Source: an uncultured Isosphaeraceae bacterium
GTDB lineage: Bacteria; Planctomycetota; Planctomycetia; Isosphaerales; Isosphaeraceae
Assembly: GCA_945957605.1 (NCBI GenBank)
Contig: CAMFLR010000004.1
Coordinates: 186,001-250,000, forward strand
Length of the DNA: 64,000 nt
Reading direction: 5' to 3'
This document shows positions 24,560 through 32,539 of the stretch, in pieces. The number at the start of each line of letters is the position of its first letter. Within the stretch, counting starts at the first letter, position 1. The notes beneath the pieces are model-generated. The model searched no databases, was not told the DNA's origin, and saw only the letters and a program-made list of their open reading frames with translations. The translations under genes and the position numbers were made by a program.

Positions 24560-25714
24560 TCAGGCACGCATTGGTTGACACGAAGAGAGACTTCGTGACT
24601 CGTTCTCACCGAATCGAATGATCGGTCGAGGACCAACTTCGGGCGACGTCGCGGGGGCGTCGTCACCGCTGCCGCGATCGATCATTCGGTCGGCGGCTCC
24701 TGCGACAAGGTGCTGAACGAGGTTGTAGAACAGGATTGGCAACAGAATACGTGGGTGGTCGGCCAGTGCGAGCGATGCCATCACGAGACCAGTGCCATTG
24801 TTGTTCATTCCAAGTCCGAACATGAGCGAAACCCGGCCAGAGCGGCCTGCGTGAACCAATCGGGCGATGACCCAGCCTGCCCCGAACATGAGCACACAAA
24901 GGCCAATGACAATGCCAAGTGTTGCAACCAGGAAGTCGGGATCGGGTTCGGCGATGGCCTGCGGCAAGGACGTTGAGGCGTTCGAGTAGTTCAAAAACAA
25001 CAGCACACCCATGTTGATCAGTTTGAGCATTGGCTTCGCTGCATTGATGCGGCGCTCGCCCAGAATGACTCGCAGTGCGATGCCCAGCAAGGACGGCAGA
25101 ATGACGGCCAAAGCCAGAAACGTCCCCGCGCCGCCGGCTGCGATTTCGTGCAAATCTTCGGAATAATCGCCTTGAGCCATCGAGCCGACTGCGTGCAGCG
25201 CGAGCGGAGTTGTGAGCGGACTTAGCAGTGTTGAACCAAGAACCAGACCAAGGCTAAGTGCGAGGTTGCCATCGGCGTTTTGGGCCCAGGCCGTGGATGA
25301 GCCGGCGATCGGCATTGCCGCCACGAGTGCGAGACCCACAAGGATGTTTTGAACTTCGTCCGGGTTGTGCCATGCGCTGAAGACGATCGAAAGCGTGTAG
25401 ATGTAAGCGACTGGAACGATCACGTTCGCCGCGAGTCCTGCAAGCAAACCTGCGGGGCGACGCGCCACGCCGCCGAGTTGCGAAACGCGTACTCCCAGGC
25501 CAGCGTTGAGCAGGAGCGCGGCGAGTAAAGCGACGGGGAGCGTCACGTTCAGGCGGTCGTGAATGAGGGGAATCTCGCCGAGCGAGACGCTACGCGCGGC
25601 GAGTCCCAGGCCGGGGAAGACCGCAGCGAGTGCGTACGAACCCAACAGCAACCAGAGCAGGTTCGCGTGCAAGCGATGCGCGATTCGTTCGATAATGCCG
25701 GCGCGTTCTTCCAT
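24560..25714 (-). CDS. Bile acid:sodium symporter-family membrane protein
   Basis: 384 residues with nine to ten predicted transmembrane helices. Residues 17-110 hold the first helices ('LHANLLWLLLGSYALAAVFPGLGL', 'LPVALLAALLLNAGLGV'). 'VGLALVAAMPIAGSSTAWAQNADGNLALSLGLVLGSTLLSPL' is the conserved broken-helix segment with the Pro and Asn residues of the SBF family. 'LMFGLGMNNNGTGLVMASLAL' is the second such segment, with sodium-ligand-like Asn residues. A hydrophilic tail of about 40 residues ends it. Probably imports an organic anion with sodium; substrate unknown. Spaced about 160 bp from the bicupin gene. Confidence 0.85.
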   Translation of the reverse strand: MEERAGIIERIAHRLHANLLWLLLGSYALAAVFPGLGLAARSVSLGEIPLIHDRLNVTLPVALLAALLLNAGLGVRVSQLGGVARRPAGLLAGLAANVIVPVAYIYTLSIVFSAWHNPDEVQNILVGLALVAAMPIAGSSTAWAQNADGNLALSLGLVLGSTLLSPLTTPLALHAVGSMAQGDYSEDLHEIAAGGAGTFLALAVILPSLLGIALRVILGERRINAAKPMLKLINMGVLLFLNYSNASTSLPQAIAEPDPDFLVATLGIVIGLCVLMFGAGWVIARLVHAGRSGRVSLMFGLGMNNNGTGLVMASLALADHPRILLPILFYNLVQHLVAGAADRMIDRGSGDDAPATSPEVGPRPIIRFGENESRSLSSCQPMRA

Positions 25715-25761
25715 GACTTCTCTCTTCGGGGTCCGATGACTCGGCGAATGGGGATTACGCG

Positions 25762-25977
25762 TTAAACTGGGAAAATCTTTGAACGTCCGCGCGACCCTTT
25801 GCAGGAGGTATCAGCGTGATGGATCAAGAGGCCCAGCGTGCCGTTGCGCTCGCGGCGCTCGTCGTGGCATAGCAGGTCGTGATCGCCCCAAATGGTGTAG
25901 AGGAACACTCTTCCGACGAGGGCCATGACAACGGGGCTGAGCGAGATTGCGAAGGACCAAATCACGAGCGGAAGCAT
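25762..25977 (-). CDS. Small one-helix membrane protein
   Basis: 71 residues starting 'MLPLVIWSFAISLSPVVMALVGRVFLYTIWGD' with one hydrophobic helix (about 3-28). ACAGGAG sits five bases before the ATG. The remainder is polar and includes His/Cys residues ('HDLLCHDERRERNG'). Upstream of and co-directional with the symporter gene, with about 50 bp between, so likely the same transcript. No family recognised. Confidence 0.5.
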   Translation of the reverse strand: MLPLVIWSFAISLSPVVMALVGRVFLYTIWGDHDLLCHDERRERNGTLGLLIHHADTSCKGSRGRSKIFPV

Positions 25978-26119
25978 CGTCGGACTCCTGTCTGAACGGC
26001 ATCCTGCCGGATGAACGCGCGGACACCGCCGCGCTGTTCGAGGAGGCTCGGTCCTTGCCCCCTTACACGTTCTCGCGAAAAATGGGCTAAGAACCCTTCA
26101 CGAATTTTTTGGGGGACGG

Positions 26120-26698
26120 ATGGCGGACGAGCCACGGCCGGGACTTACGGCGATTCTTGGTCGGGCGCGAACCGGCGACGAACAGGCGCGAACCGAGCTT
26201 GTGTCACTGGTTTACGACGAATTGCGCGTGGTCGCCTCGCGCCTGATGCGTCGCGAGCGAAACGACCATACGCTCTCGCCCACCGCCGTGGTGCATGAGG
26301 CCGTGATTCGCTTGCTGGGCGAGGCCGTTTTTGACCGCGCCGCCGATCGAAGCTTTCTGTTCGCATCGGCCGCGCGGGCAATGCGGGAGGTGCTAATCGA
26401 CCACGCACGCCGTCGTGGGGCCGATCGTCGCGGAGGCGGACGGCAGCGCGTGCCGCTCGATGCGGTGGTCGATTATTTCGAGGCGCAGGGGCTCGATGTT
26501 GTTTCGGTTCACGAAGCACTCGACCGACTCGCGGAACTTGATGGGCGGCAGGCCCAGGTTATGACGCTACGTTACTTTGGGGGCATGACGGTTCCCGAGG
26601 TTGCGAAGGCGCTCGGGGTTGCAGTAGTTACCGTCGAGCGCGATTGGCGGCTTGCACGGGCGTGGCTTGCGAGCCAGCTTGGGGGAGAGCAGGAATGA
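26120..26698 (+). CDS. ECF-type RNA polymerase sigma factor (TIGR02999-like)
   Basis: 192 residues. Region 2 runs about 20-95: 'LVYDELRVVASRLMRRER', 'LSPTAVVHEAVIRLLG', 'FLFASAARAMREVLIDHARRR'. Region 4 runs about 130-185: 'LDGRQAQVMTLRYFGGMTVPEVAKALGVAVVTVERDWRLARAWL', with the HTH. The 'LSPTAVVHEAYLRL' signature marks the large planctomycete ECF group tied to Ser/Thr kinases. Its stop overlaps the kinase start by four bases (ATGA), so the two are translationally coupled. No anti-sigma gene is visible; kinase phosphorylation is the plausible control. Confidence 0.93.
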   Translation: MADEPRPGLTAILGRARTGDEQARTELVSLVYDELRVVASRLMRRERNDHTLSPTAVVHEAVIRLLGEAVFDRAADRSFLFASAARAMREVLIDHARRRGADRRGGGRQRVPLDAVVDYFEAQGLDVVSVHEALDRLAELDGRQAQVMTLRYFGGMTVPEVAKALGVAVVTVERDWRLARAWLASQLGGEQE

Positions 26699-28560
26699 CG
26701 CCCGAGCGTTGGCGGCAGGTGGGCGAATTGTTCGAACAGGCACTTCTGGTCGAACCCGAAGACCGCGAGGCCTGGCTCGCGGGAGCGAGTGCGGGCGACG
26801 ACGCGCTTCGTCATGCCGTGGGACGTCTTTTGCAAGAGGACGAGCGAGCGAATCGCGTCGGCTTTTTGCCACCGCCCGAGACTTCGAGCGCGTCGGGCGC
26901 CCCCACAATGGACTGGACGCCGCCCGTCGGATCCGCAGGCTCGACGCGTGAAGGTATTCTCCGGCTTCGCGCTTCGTTCATCGACGAAACCGGCGGATTT
27001 ACGCCGAGGCAAGCAATAGTCTCGCAAGAGAGCCGGCGTGCCATCGCTGAGCCGCCCGATGTCGTCCGCGCACGGCTGCGCGAGTTACCGCTGGTCTACA
27101 TTTTGATCCTCTGCGCTTCGCTGATCTGGCGATACGCAGTCTTCGGGGAGAATGGTCCAGACCTCTATCTGGTCGATGGCACCGGGCTGATTGCGCTGCT
27201 CGCGATTGTTGCTCTGCTTTGGAGCCGCGTCGAAATTTCGCTCGCCGGACTGAAGGCACTTGAACTGGGAATGATCGGCCTGCTGGCGGCACGCGTGGCG
27301 TTCGTTCAATACCGCCTGATGCTCGCGTTCTCGCGTCTCGAAGATCGAATGATGGCGCAGTTGACGTTCAAGAACATCGTCTTACTTACGGCGGTTCTGA
27401 TTCTTACGTATGGATTATTCGTACCCAAGAGTTGGCGACGCGCGGCGGTGGTCGTCGTTCCCCTCGCTTTACTGCCCTTTGTCACGCTTGCTGCGCTAGC
27501 GATTCAGCAACCGGTTGCGATGGATTGGCTGTTTCGAGGTTGGCAAAGAAGCACGATGCCCCGGATCTGGCTATTCACGTTCGACGGAATCATTCTGGCG
27601 ATATTGGCCGTGGGTGCGACTTACGGCGCACGCGCGATTTCACGGTTGCGGCGTCAGGTCGCCGAGGCGCGACAACTCGGGCAGTATCGTCTGCGACGAC
27701 GCATCGGTGCGGGCGGTATGGGCGAAGTTTATTTGGCCGAGCATTTGTTGCTCAAGCGCCCGTGCGCTGTGAAGTTGATTCGCAGAGCGAGCGCTGCCGA
27801 CCCTCGTGCGCTCCAGCGATTCGAACGCGAAGTGCGACTGACTTCGACACTATCGCATCCCAATACCGTCGACGTTTATGACTACGGCCAGACCGAAGAC
27901 GGAACATACTATTACGTGATGGAATATTTGCAGGGGCTAGGACTTGCGGAGTTGGTTGAGCGTCATGGACCTCTGGCACCTGGGCGAGTGGTGTTTCTGC
28001 TCCGTCAAGTTTGCGGTGCACTTCGAGAGGCGCACGCGGCGGGATTGGTTCATCGTGATATCAAGCCGTCGAACATCTTCGCCGCGCGCCGGGGAGGACT
28101 TGGTGACGTTGCAAAGCTGCTCGACTTCGGCCTCGTGCTCCCTACCATTCGGGAAGGTGTGGGAACTCTGAGCGGTGAGGAACAAATTCTCGGCACGCCT
28201 CTTTTCATGGCTCCCGAGCAAGCCACGGGCGGACGCGAAACCGATGCACGAAGCGACATTTATGCACTGGGCGCGGTGGCATATTACCTGCTAACGGGTC
28301 GGCCGCCTTTTGATGAATCAAGTCGCTTGGGAGCGTTGATTGCGCATGCTCGCGATCCGGTTGTACCGCCTTCACGCGTAACGGCGGGTATCCCGGATGA
28401 TCTTGAGCGTGCTGTTTTGCGATGCCTGGAAAAGGATCCATCCGCACGCTTCCCCGACGCGGCAAGTTTTGGGAAAGCACTCGCGGCTTGTGCGTGCGCG
28501 AGCGATTGGACACAGGAACTCGCCGATCGCTGGTGGCGTGATCAAGATAAGCGAGCCTGA
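26695..28560 (+). CDS. Membrane Ser/Thr protein kinase coupled to the ECF sigma factor
   Basis: 621 residues from the ATG at 26695. Residues 1-60 are a short cytoplasmic helical domain ('TPERWRQVGELFEQAL...EDREAWLAGA'), the usual N-terminus of sigma-linked kinases. Six transmembrane helices follow (about 134-312). The kinase domain comes last (about 328-605): GAGGMGEV at 339-346, the ATP Lys in AVK at 360, HRDIKPSN at 453-460, DFG at 477-479, then 'GTPLFMAPEQATGG' and 'DIYALGAVAYYLLTGRPPF'. All catalytic residues are present. The kinase follows the membrane segment rather than preceding it. Likely phosphorylates its partner sigma factor; signal unknown. Confidence 0.93.
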   Translation: MTPERWRQVGELFEQALLVEPEDREAWLAGASAGDDALRHAVGRLLQEDERANRVGFLPPPETSSASGAPTMDWTPPVGSAGSTREGILRLRASFIDETGGFTPRQAIVSQESRRAIAEPPDVVRARLRELPLVYILILCASLIWRYAVFGENGPDLYLVDGTGLIALLAIVALLWSRVEISLAGLKALELGMIGLLAARVAFVQYRLMLAFSRLEDRMMAQLTFKNIVLLTAVLILTYGLFVPKSWRRAAVVVVPLALLPFVTLAALAIQQPVAMDWLFRGWQRSTMPRIWLFTFDGIILAILAVGATYGARAISRLRRQVAEARQLGQYRLRRRIGAGGMGEVYLAEHLLLKRPCAVKLIRRASAADPRALQRFEREVRLTSTLSHPNTVDVYDYGQTEDGTYYYVMEYLQGLGLAELVERHGPLAPGRVVFLLRQVCGALREAHAAGLVHRDIKPSNIFAARRGGLGDVAKLLDFGLVLPTIREGVGTLSGEEQILGTPLFMAPEQATGGRETDARSDIYALGAVAYYLLTGRPPFDESSRLGALIAHARDPVVPPSRVTAGIPDDLERAVLRCLEKDPSARFPDAASFGKALAACACASDWTQELADRWWRDQDKRA

Positions 28561-28582
28561 CGGTTACTTCGCGTTTTGCGGC

Positions 28583-30259
28583 TCAAAGTCGTGGTGGCTT
28601 CGAATTGGCGGCAGCGACGCGGGTTCCCCACGCGCGCATCGTTGGGCTGCAATCGGTCGGCTCGATTTCGGCTTCGATCAAGCATGGCCCTTCATGCGCG
28701 AGTGCCGTCGTTAAGGCTGCTGCAAACTCGCCCGCTGTTCGAGCACGAAGCCCAAGGCCGGTTCCTTCGCCGTTGGTGAATACAGCCATCAATCCGGCGT
28801 AATCCCAGTTCTTGATCTTGTTATAGGCGCCTTTGTGAATGGCGTCTTCGATGATATAGCCATGATTGTTCACCAGGATGATGATCGGCCGAGTTCCGTG
28901 GCGGATCATCGTCGAGACCTCTTGTGCTGTGAGTTGGAACGAGCCGTCACCGATCAACGAGATGATGCGCCGAGGTTCCTTGAATCCGAGTTCGTAGCCG
29001 AGGGTCGCGGGTACTGACCAGCCAATTGATCCGGCCTGGAACTGGATTTCAAATGCGCAGCCTTTTGGCAATCGTGTTTCAAGTCCGTGAAACCATGAAT
29101 CTCCCGTCTCGACCAGGAGCGAAGTGTTCTTGCCCAGAATTGCCCGAACCTGACGCGTCACTTCGCTGATCCGCAACCGCTCGTCGGCTGCGTCTGGAAC
29201 TGCGACGTCCGGTGGTTCTTGACCAAGATGGAATTCGCGAAGCGGGTCGTCATTACGTCGCACCTTGGTTGCAAGTTCATCAAGGAATTTGGACAATTTC
29301 ACATTCGCATAGGTGGAATCCGGCAAGCGGATCTCGTTTGGCATTGCGAGAATCATGCGTTTGGGATCGAGCGCCGCGGTGAAGCCCGCCGTCGCGTAGT
29401 CCGAGAGAATTGTCCCGGCGAAAAGACAGGCGTCGGCTGATTCGATCGCCGCCGCGACTCCGGGCCAGCTCACGGGTCCCCAGTAAACGCCGATAAAGCC
29501 GCTGTGCGTTTCGGGAAACATTCCCTTGCCACCTGGCGCAACTGCAACGGGGTAGCCCGACGCATTCGCCAGTGCGAGAAAGCCCTCGGCGGCGCCGGGG
29601 TATCGGAGCTTTGATCCTGCGACGAGGGCCGGACATTGCGCCTTGTTGAGCATTTCGGACGCGTGCATCACGGCGTCTGCGAGAGCGTCGGGATCGCTTG
29701 CCTGACTTGCATCGAACCGCTTGGGGCGCGGAGATGGAACGGGCAGGGGGGCGATATTGCAGGCGATTTCGATCATTACCGGCTTGCGTCGCTCGATTGC
29801 CAGATCGAAAGCACGATCGATTACGCCAGGTGCGTCGGTGGCCTGATTGATCGTGAATGCGCCCGCCGTGACTTCCGCGTAGATTCGCCGCTGATAGTCA
29901 TAGCGCACCTCACCAAGGGCGTGATGAATCAAGCGGCCCTCAGCGGCCGAATCGCTGTTAATACTGCCGACGATCACGATGATTGGAAGGTCTTCGGCAT
30001 ACGCACAAGCGACTGCGTTGAGCGCACTCAAGCCGCCGACGCCGTAAGTCACCACGAGCGCTGCGATGCCGTTCGACCGCGCATAGCCGTCGGCGGCATA
30101 ACCGGCGTTTAGTTCATTGCAGCAGCCAATCATCTTCAAACGTGGATTTTTGAGCAACTCATCGAGTAGAAGGAGATTGAAGTCGCCAGGAACCGCGAAA
30201 TAGTGCCGAATGCCCGCCTGTTCGAGCCGAGTCGCAAGGTAGCCGCCGACGGTGCTCAC
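28583..30259 (-). CDS. pdc: Thiamine-diphosphate pyruvate decarboxylase (Zymomonas type)
   Basis: 558 residues from a GTG at 30259 with AAGGAG seven to eight bases upstream; an in-frame ATG 29 codons earlier gives a poor N-terminus. Catalytic marks match bacterial PDC: D26 ('VPGDFN'), E49 ('CCNELNAGYAADGYAR'), the adjacent H112-H113 ('HHALGE'), and the ThDP fold 'IGDGSFQLTAQEVSTMIRHG' to 'NNHGYIIEDAIHKGAYNKIKNWDYAGLM'. It decarboxylates pyruvate to acetaldehyde and CO2 in the cytoplasm. The closely related indolepyruvate and phenylpyruvate decarboxylases cannot be fully excluded, but the KNWDY segment and the HH pair favour pyruvate. No alcohol dehydrogenase lies next to it. Confidence 0.88.
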   Translation of the reverse strand: MSTVGGYLATRLEQAGIRHYFAVPGDFNLLLLDELLKNPRLKMIGCCNELNAGYAADGYARSNGIAALVVTYGVGGLSALNAVACAYAEDLPIIVIVGSINSDSAAEGRLIHHALGEVRYDYQRRIYAEVTAGAFTINQATDAPGVIDRAFDLAIERRKPVMIEIACNIAPLPVPSPRPKRFDASQASDPDALADAVMHASEMLNKAQCPALVAGSKLRYPGAAEGFLALANASGYPVAVAPGGKGMFPETHSGFIGVYWGPVSWPGVAAAIESADACLFAGTILSDYATAGFTAALDPKRMILAMPNEIRLPDSTYANVKLSKFLDELATKVRRNDDPLREFHLGQEPPDVAVPDAADERLRISEVTRQVRAILGKNTSLLVETGDSWFHGLETRLPKGCAFEIQFQAGSIGWSVPATLGYELGFKEPRRIISLIGDGSFQLTAQEVSTMIRHGTRPIIILVNNHGYIIEDAIHKGAYNKIKNWDYAGLMAVFTNGEGTGLGLRARTAGEFAAALTTALAHEGPCLIEAEIEPTDCSPTMRAWGTRVAAANSKPPRL

Positions 30260-30532
30260 GATTTCGTCTCCTTGAAGTCGCCGGGTGCGCGAATGTGAGT
30301 TGTCGTGCTGCTTTGTCAGCACGCGCGCCCAAACTCGCATCTGCAAATGCCAAGCTCGGGTACTCTGACGGATTCGACGAACGCAGCCCTTGATGAGATG
30401 CGGAATGCCGCGTTTGTACTCGATTTCGGGCTCAATGCGATCATTTTGTGTGCCAAAACCGAGACGAAGTTGTGGCCTGGCGCAGAATTCAGGCCGCGTT
30501 CATCCCGTCCAATCCATCTCGATTTCATGCGA

Positions 30533-32242
30533 TCAGAAATAGACTTGGAAGCGACACCAGAAGAGATCGCTTGTTTTTTGGAGTCCGCCGGGACGGTAGT
30601 ACACCGGTTGTGCGAACATGGCGTGTTCCCAGTCGAAGTAGATTTTTATGAATTTGTTCAAATACCAGTTAAATCCAACATCGATCATGTCGGTACGGTT
30701 TGTCCAAAGATTAGGATCGGACAGACCTGCGGTGAAGACACTGCGGTCGAGCGTCAGGAGGCTGTAGCGAGCCGTCAATTCGATCGCGCCGGGGCCGAAG
30801 TGACCGGGACGGAGACTGAACGGCCGAAGCGGTTCGATGAGCGTACGATCTCGAAGCGTTTCTCCGGTGATGAGATATCCCGCCTGTGCGAACCATCCGC
30901 CGATGGGGATGCGATTTGAAGGGCCGGTCAAGCCGTTTGCATAGCTCTCAAACCCGCCTTCCCAGGCGCCGAGTAATGAAAGGCCGCCACGATAATAGGC
31001 GGCGTGCAATTCCCAAAGGGCGCGTGCACCACGTTCGCGCACGTTGGGATTGAATGCGAGGAAGGGGAGAGTGGCCGCGCTTGCGGCGCCGCCGGTATCG
31101 GCACCCGCGGCCGACGGGGCGGAATTGGTGCGAAGCACGGCGGGGACAGTTGGCTGATTCTCTTGGCCGGCATCGACCGAACCACCAAATTGGAGGTCGC
31201 GAAGCAGGAAGCTTTCCTCGCGATTGTAAAACGGCTTGAAATTCAAGAATGCCATTACATCTTGGCGGCTATTGAATGGCTGATACGAGTTGCGCTGGGT
31301 GTTAAAGGTCCCCGCGGCGTATTCGACTCGCTGGTCGAAGAGCGAACCCCAGCCCATGAGTCCGAAGCGACGATTGCCTTCGTAGTTATTCGCGAAGAGC
31401 GAGCGCTCGGGTGCGAGCAAATGCCAGACGTGAACGCGATACCATTCATAAGTAAACGGAGTTTTATAACGGCCAATTCTGATCTGAAATCTTGGATCGT
31501 AGTTCAGGTTGAGATAGGCATCGAGCAGGCCGACGGTATCGAACGTATTTTGAAATGAGAATTCATATTGAATGGGTTTGCTGAGCCGTCCTTCGAAATA
31601 AATGCGACTGCGCGGGTTATAGAATCCGCTGCTGACGGGGACCTGGTTGGGTTGCTGATAGATTCGCGTTTCGACCTGCGTCATCGCGCGAATTCCGAGC
31701 GTGAACTCGTCATCGGCGGTGGAGAGAATGAAGCCGTCGTTATCCCAGTTGTAGACACCCTTGAGCGGCAGGCTGCCGAGCCGCGCGTTACCGATAATTT
31801 GAGCGCGACCCGTTGCCGTTGGGTCGCCGCCGCTGGTTTTCGACCCGCCGCCCGCTGTTGCCGGTGGATCAGATCCCCCGGTAATCGCCTTAGACTCGCT
31901 CGAACTGAGCGGTCCAAATAAGCCGGGTTCGGGGGCGCTTCGGACCTCGCGCACGACTTCCTGAAACTGTTGCTTGAGTTGTTCGTTTTCGCGGGTGAGT
32001 GCTTCGTTCTGTCGGGAAACGTGATCGAGTCGCTCTTCCATCCGGCGAAGACGATCTTGAAGATCGTTCGCAGCGTTCGCGGAGGCAGAAGCCGGAGAAG
32101 GAGGCGAGCCATTCTGTGCCTGCGCAGTTGGTAAACCAACGATGATCGCGAAAAGCGCGACGAAGTTGCGGGCCGCGCGAGCGCAAACCCTTGCGTCGCC
32201 TGGGACAAAGCGGCGTTGAAGGAAGGAATGGCCGGCAATCAT
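30533..32242 (-). CDS. OprP/OprO-type outer-membrane porin
   Basis: 569 residues. A signal peptide ends near 'PTAQAQ' (residue 43). A short coiled coil follows ('LQDRLRRMEERLDHVSRQNEALTRENEQLKQQFQEV', about 61-96), as in planctomycete porins that oligomerise through a helical stalk. Then come about 16 amphipathic strands of the phosphate-selective porin family: 'YNPRSRIYFEGRLSKPIQYEFSFQNTFDTVGLLDAYLNLNYDPRFQIRIGRYKTPFTYEW'. The terminal residues 'FWCRFQVYF' end in Phe, the outer-membrane insertion signal. Transports anions such as phosphate in this family; not certain here. AAGGAGG lies 12 bases before the ATG. Confidence 0.9.
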   Translation of the reverse strand: MIAGHSFLQRRFVPGDARVCARAARNFVALFAIIVGLPTAQAQNGSPPSPASASANAANDLQDRLRRMEERLDHVSRQNEALTRENEQLKQQFQEVVREVRSAPEPGLFGPLSSSESKAITGGSDPPATAGGGSKTSGGDPTATGRAQIIGNARLGSLPLKGVYNWDNDGFILSTADDEFTLGIRAMTQVETRIYQQPNQVPVSSGFYNPRSRIYFEGRLSKPIQYEFSFQNTFDTVGLLDAYLNLNYDPRFQIRIGRYKTPFTYEWYRVHVWHLLAPERSLFANNYEGNRRFGLMGWGSLFDQRVEYAAGTFNTQRNSYQPFNSRQDVMAFLNFKPFYNREESFLLRDLQFGGSVDAGQENQPTVPAVLRTNSAPSAAGADTGGAASAATLPFLAFNPNVRERGARALWELHAAYYRGGLSLLGAWEGGFESYANGLTGPSNRIPIGGWFAQAGYLITGETLRDRTLIEPLRPFSLRPGHFGPGAIELTARYSLLTLDRSVFTAGLSDPNLWTNRTDMIDVGFNWYLNKFIKIYFDWEHAMFAQPVYYRPGGLQKTSDLFWCRFQVYF

Positions 32243-32478
32243 CGTCGCTGGATCCCTCCTTGTCCGCGAAGTGAACGCGAACTCCTGCCGCCTATGAACC
32301 AGTCTCCCACTTCAAAATCTATTTCATCGGCCTGTTTGATTTCGTGAGTTTAGCGATTCTTCGGTAAATGCGGATCAGAAGGATAATTGTGCACAAATGC
32401 GCAGCAACGACACTTGTCGAAGTGAGGGGCCTTGAACCAAAGTTTGCGTTCAATTCCAAATGGGTGTTCGAAACAGAG

Positions 32479-32520
32479 AGGGAGAATCCACACTCTCGTA
32501 CAAGAGCGAGGATTCTCCCT
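32479..32520 (-). terminator. Hairpin terminator after the sedolisin gene
   Basis: An 11-bp perfect stem (AGGGAGAATCC / GGATTCTCCCT) enclosing a second short stem (CTCT / AGAG). It lies 20 bp past the stop codon of the gene at 32540. No clear T-run. Confidence 0.6.
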
Positions 32521-32539
32521 TGAAAGAGCAGCGGGCTTG

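Noticed and set aside
30305..30919. 204-codon plus-strand frame over the porin 3' end
   Set aside because: The porin frame has strands and a terminal Phe; the antisense product has no motif.
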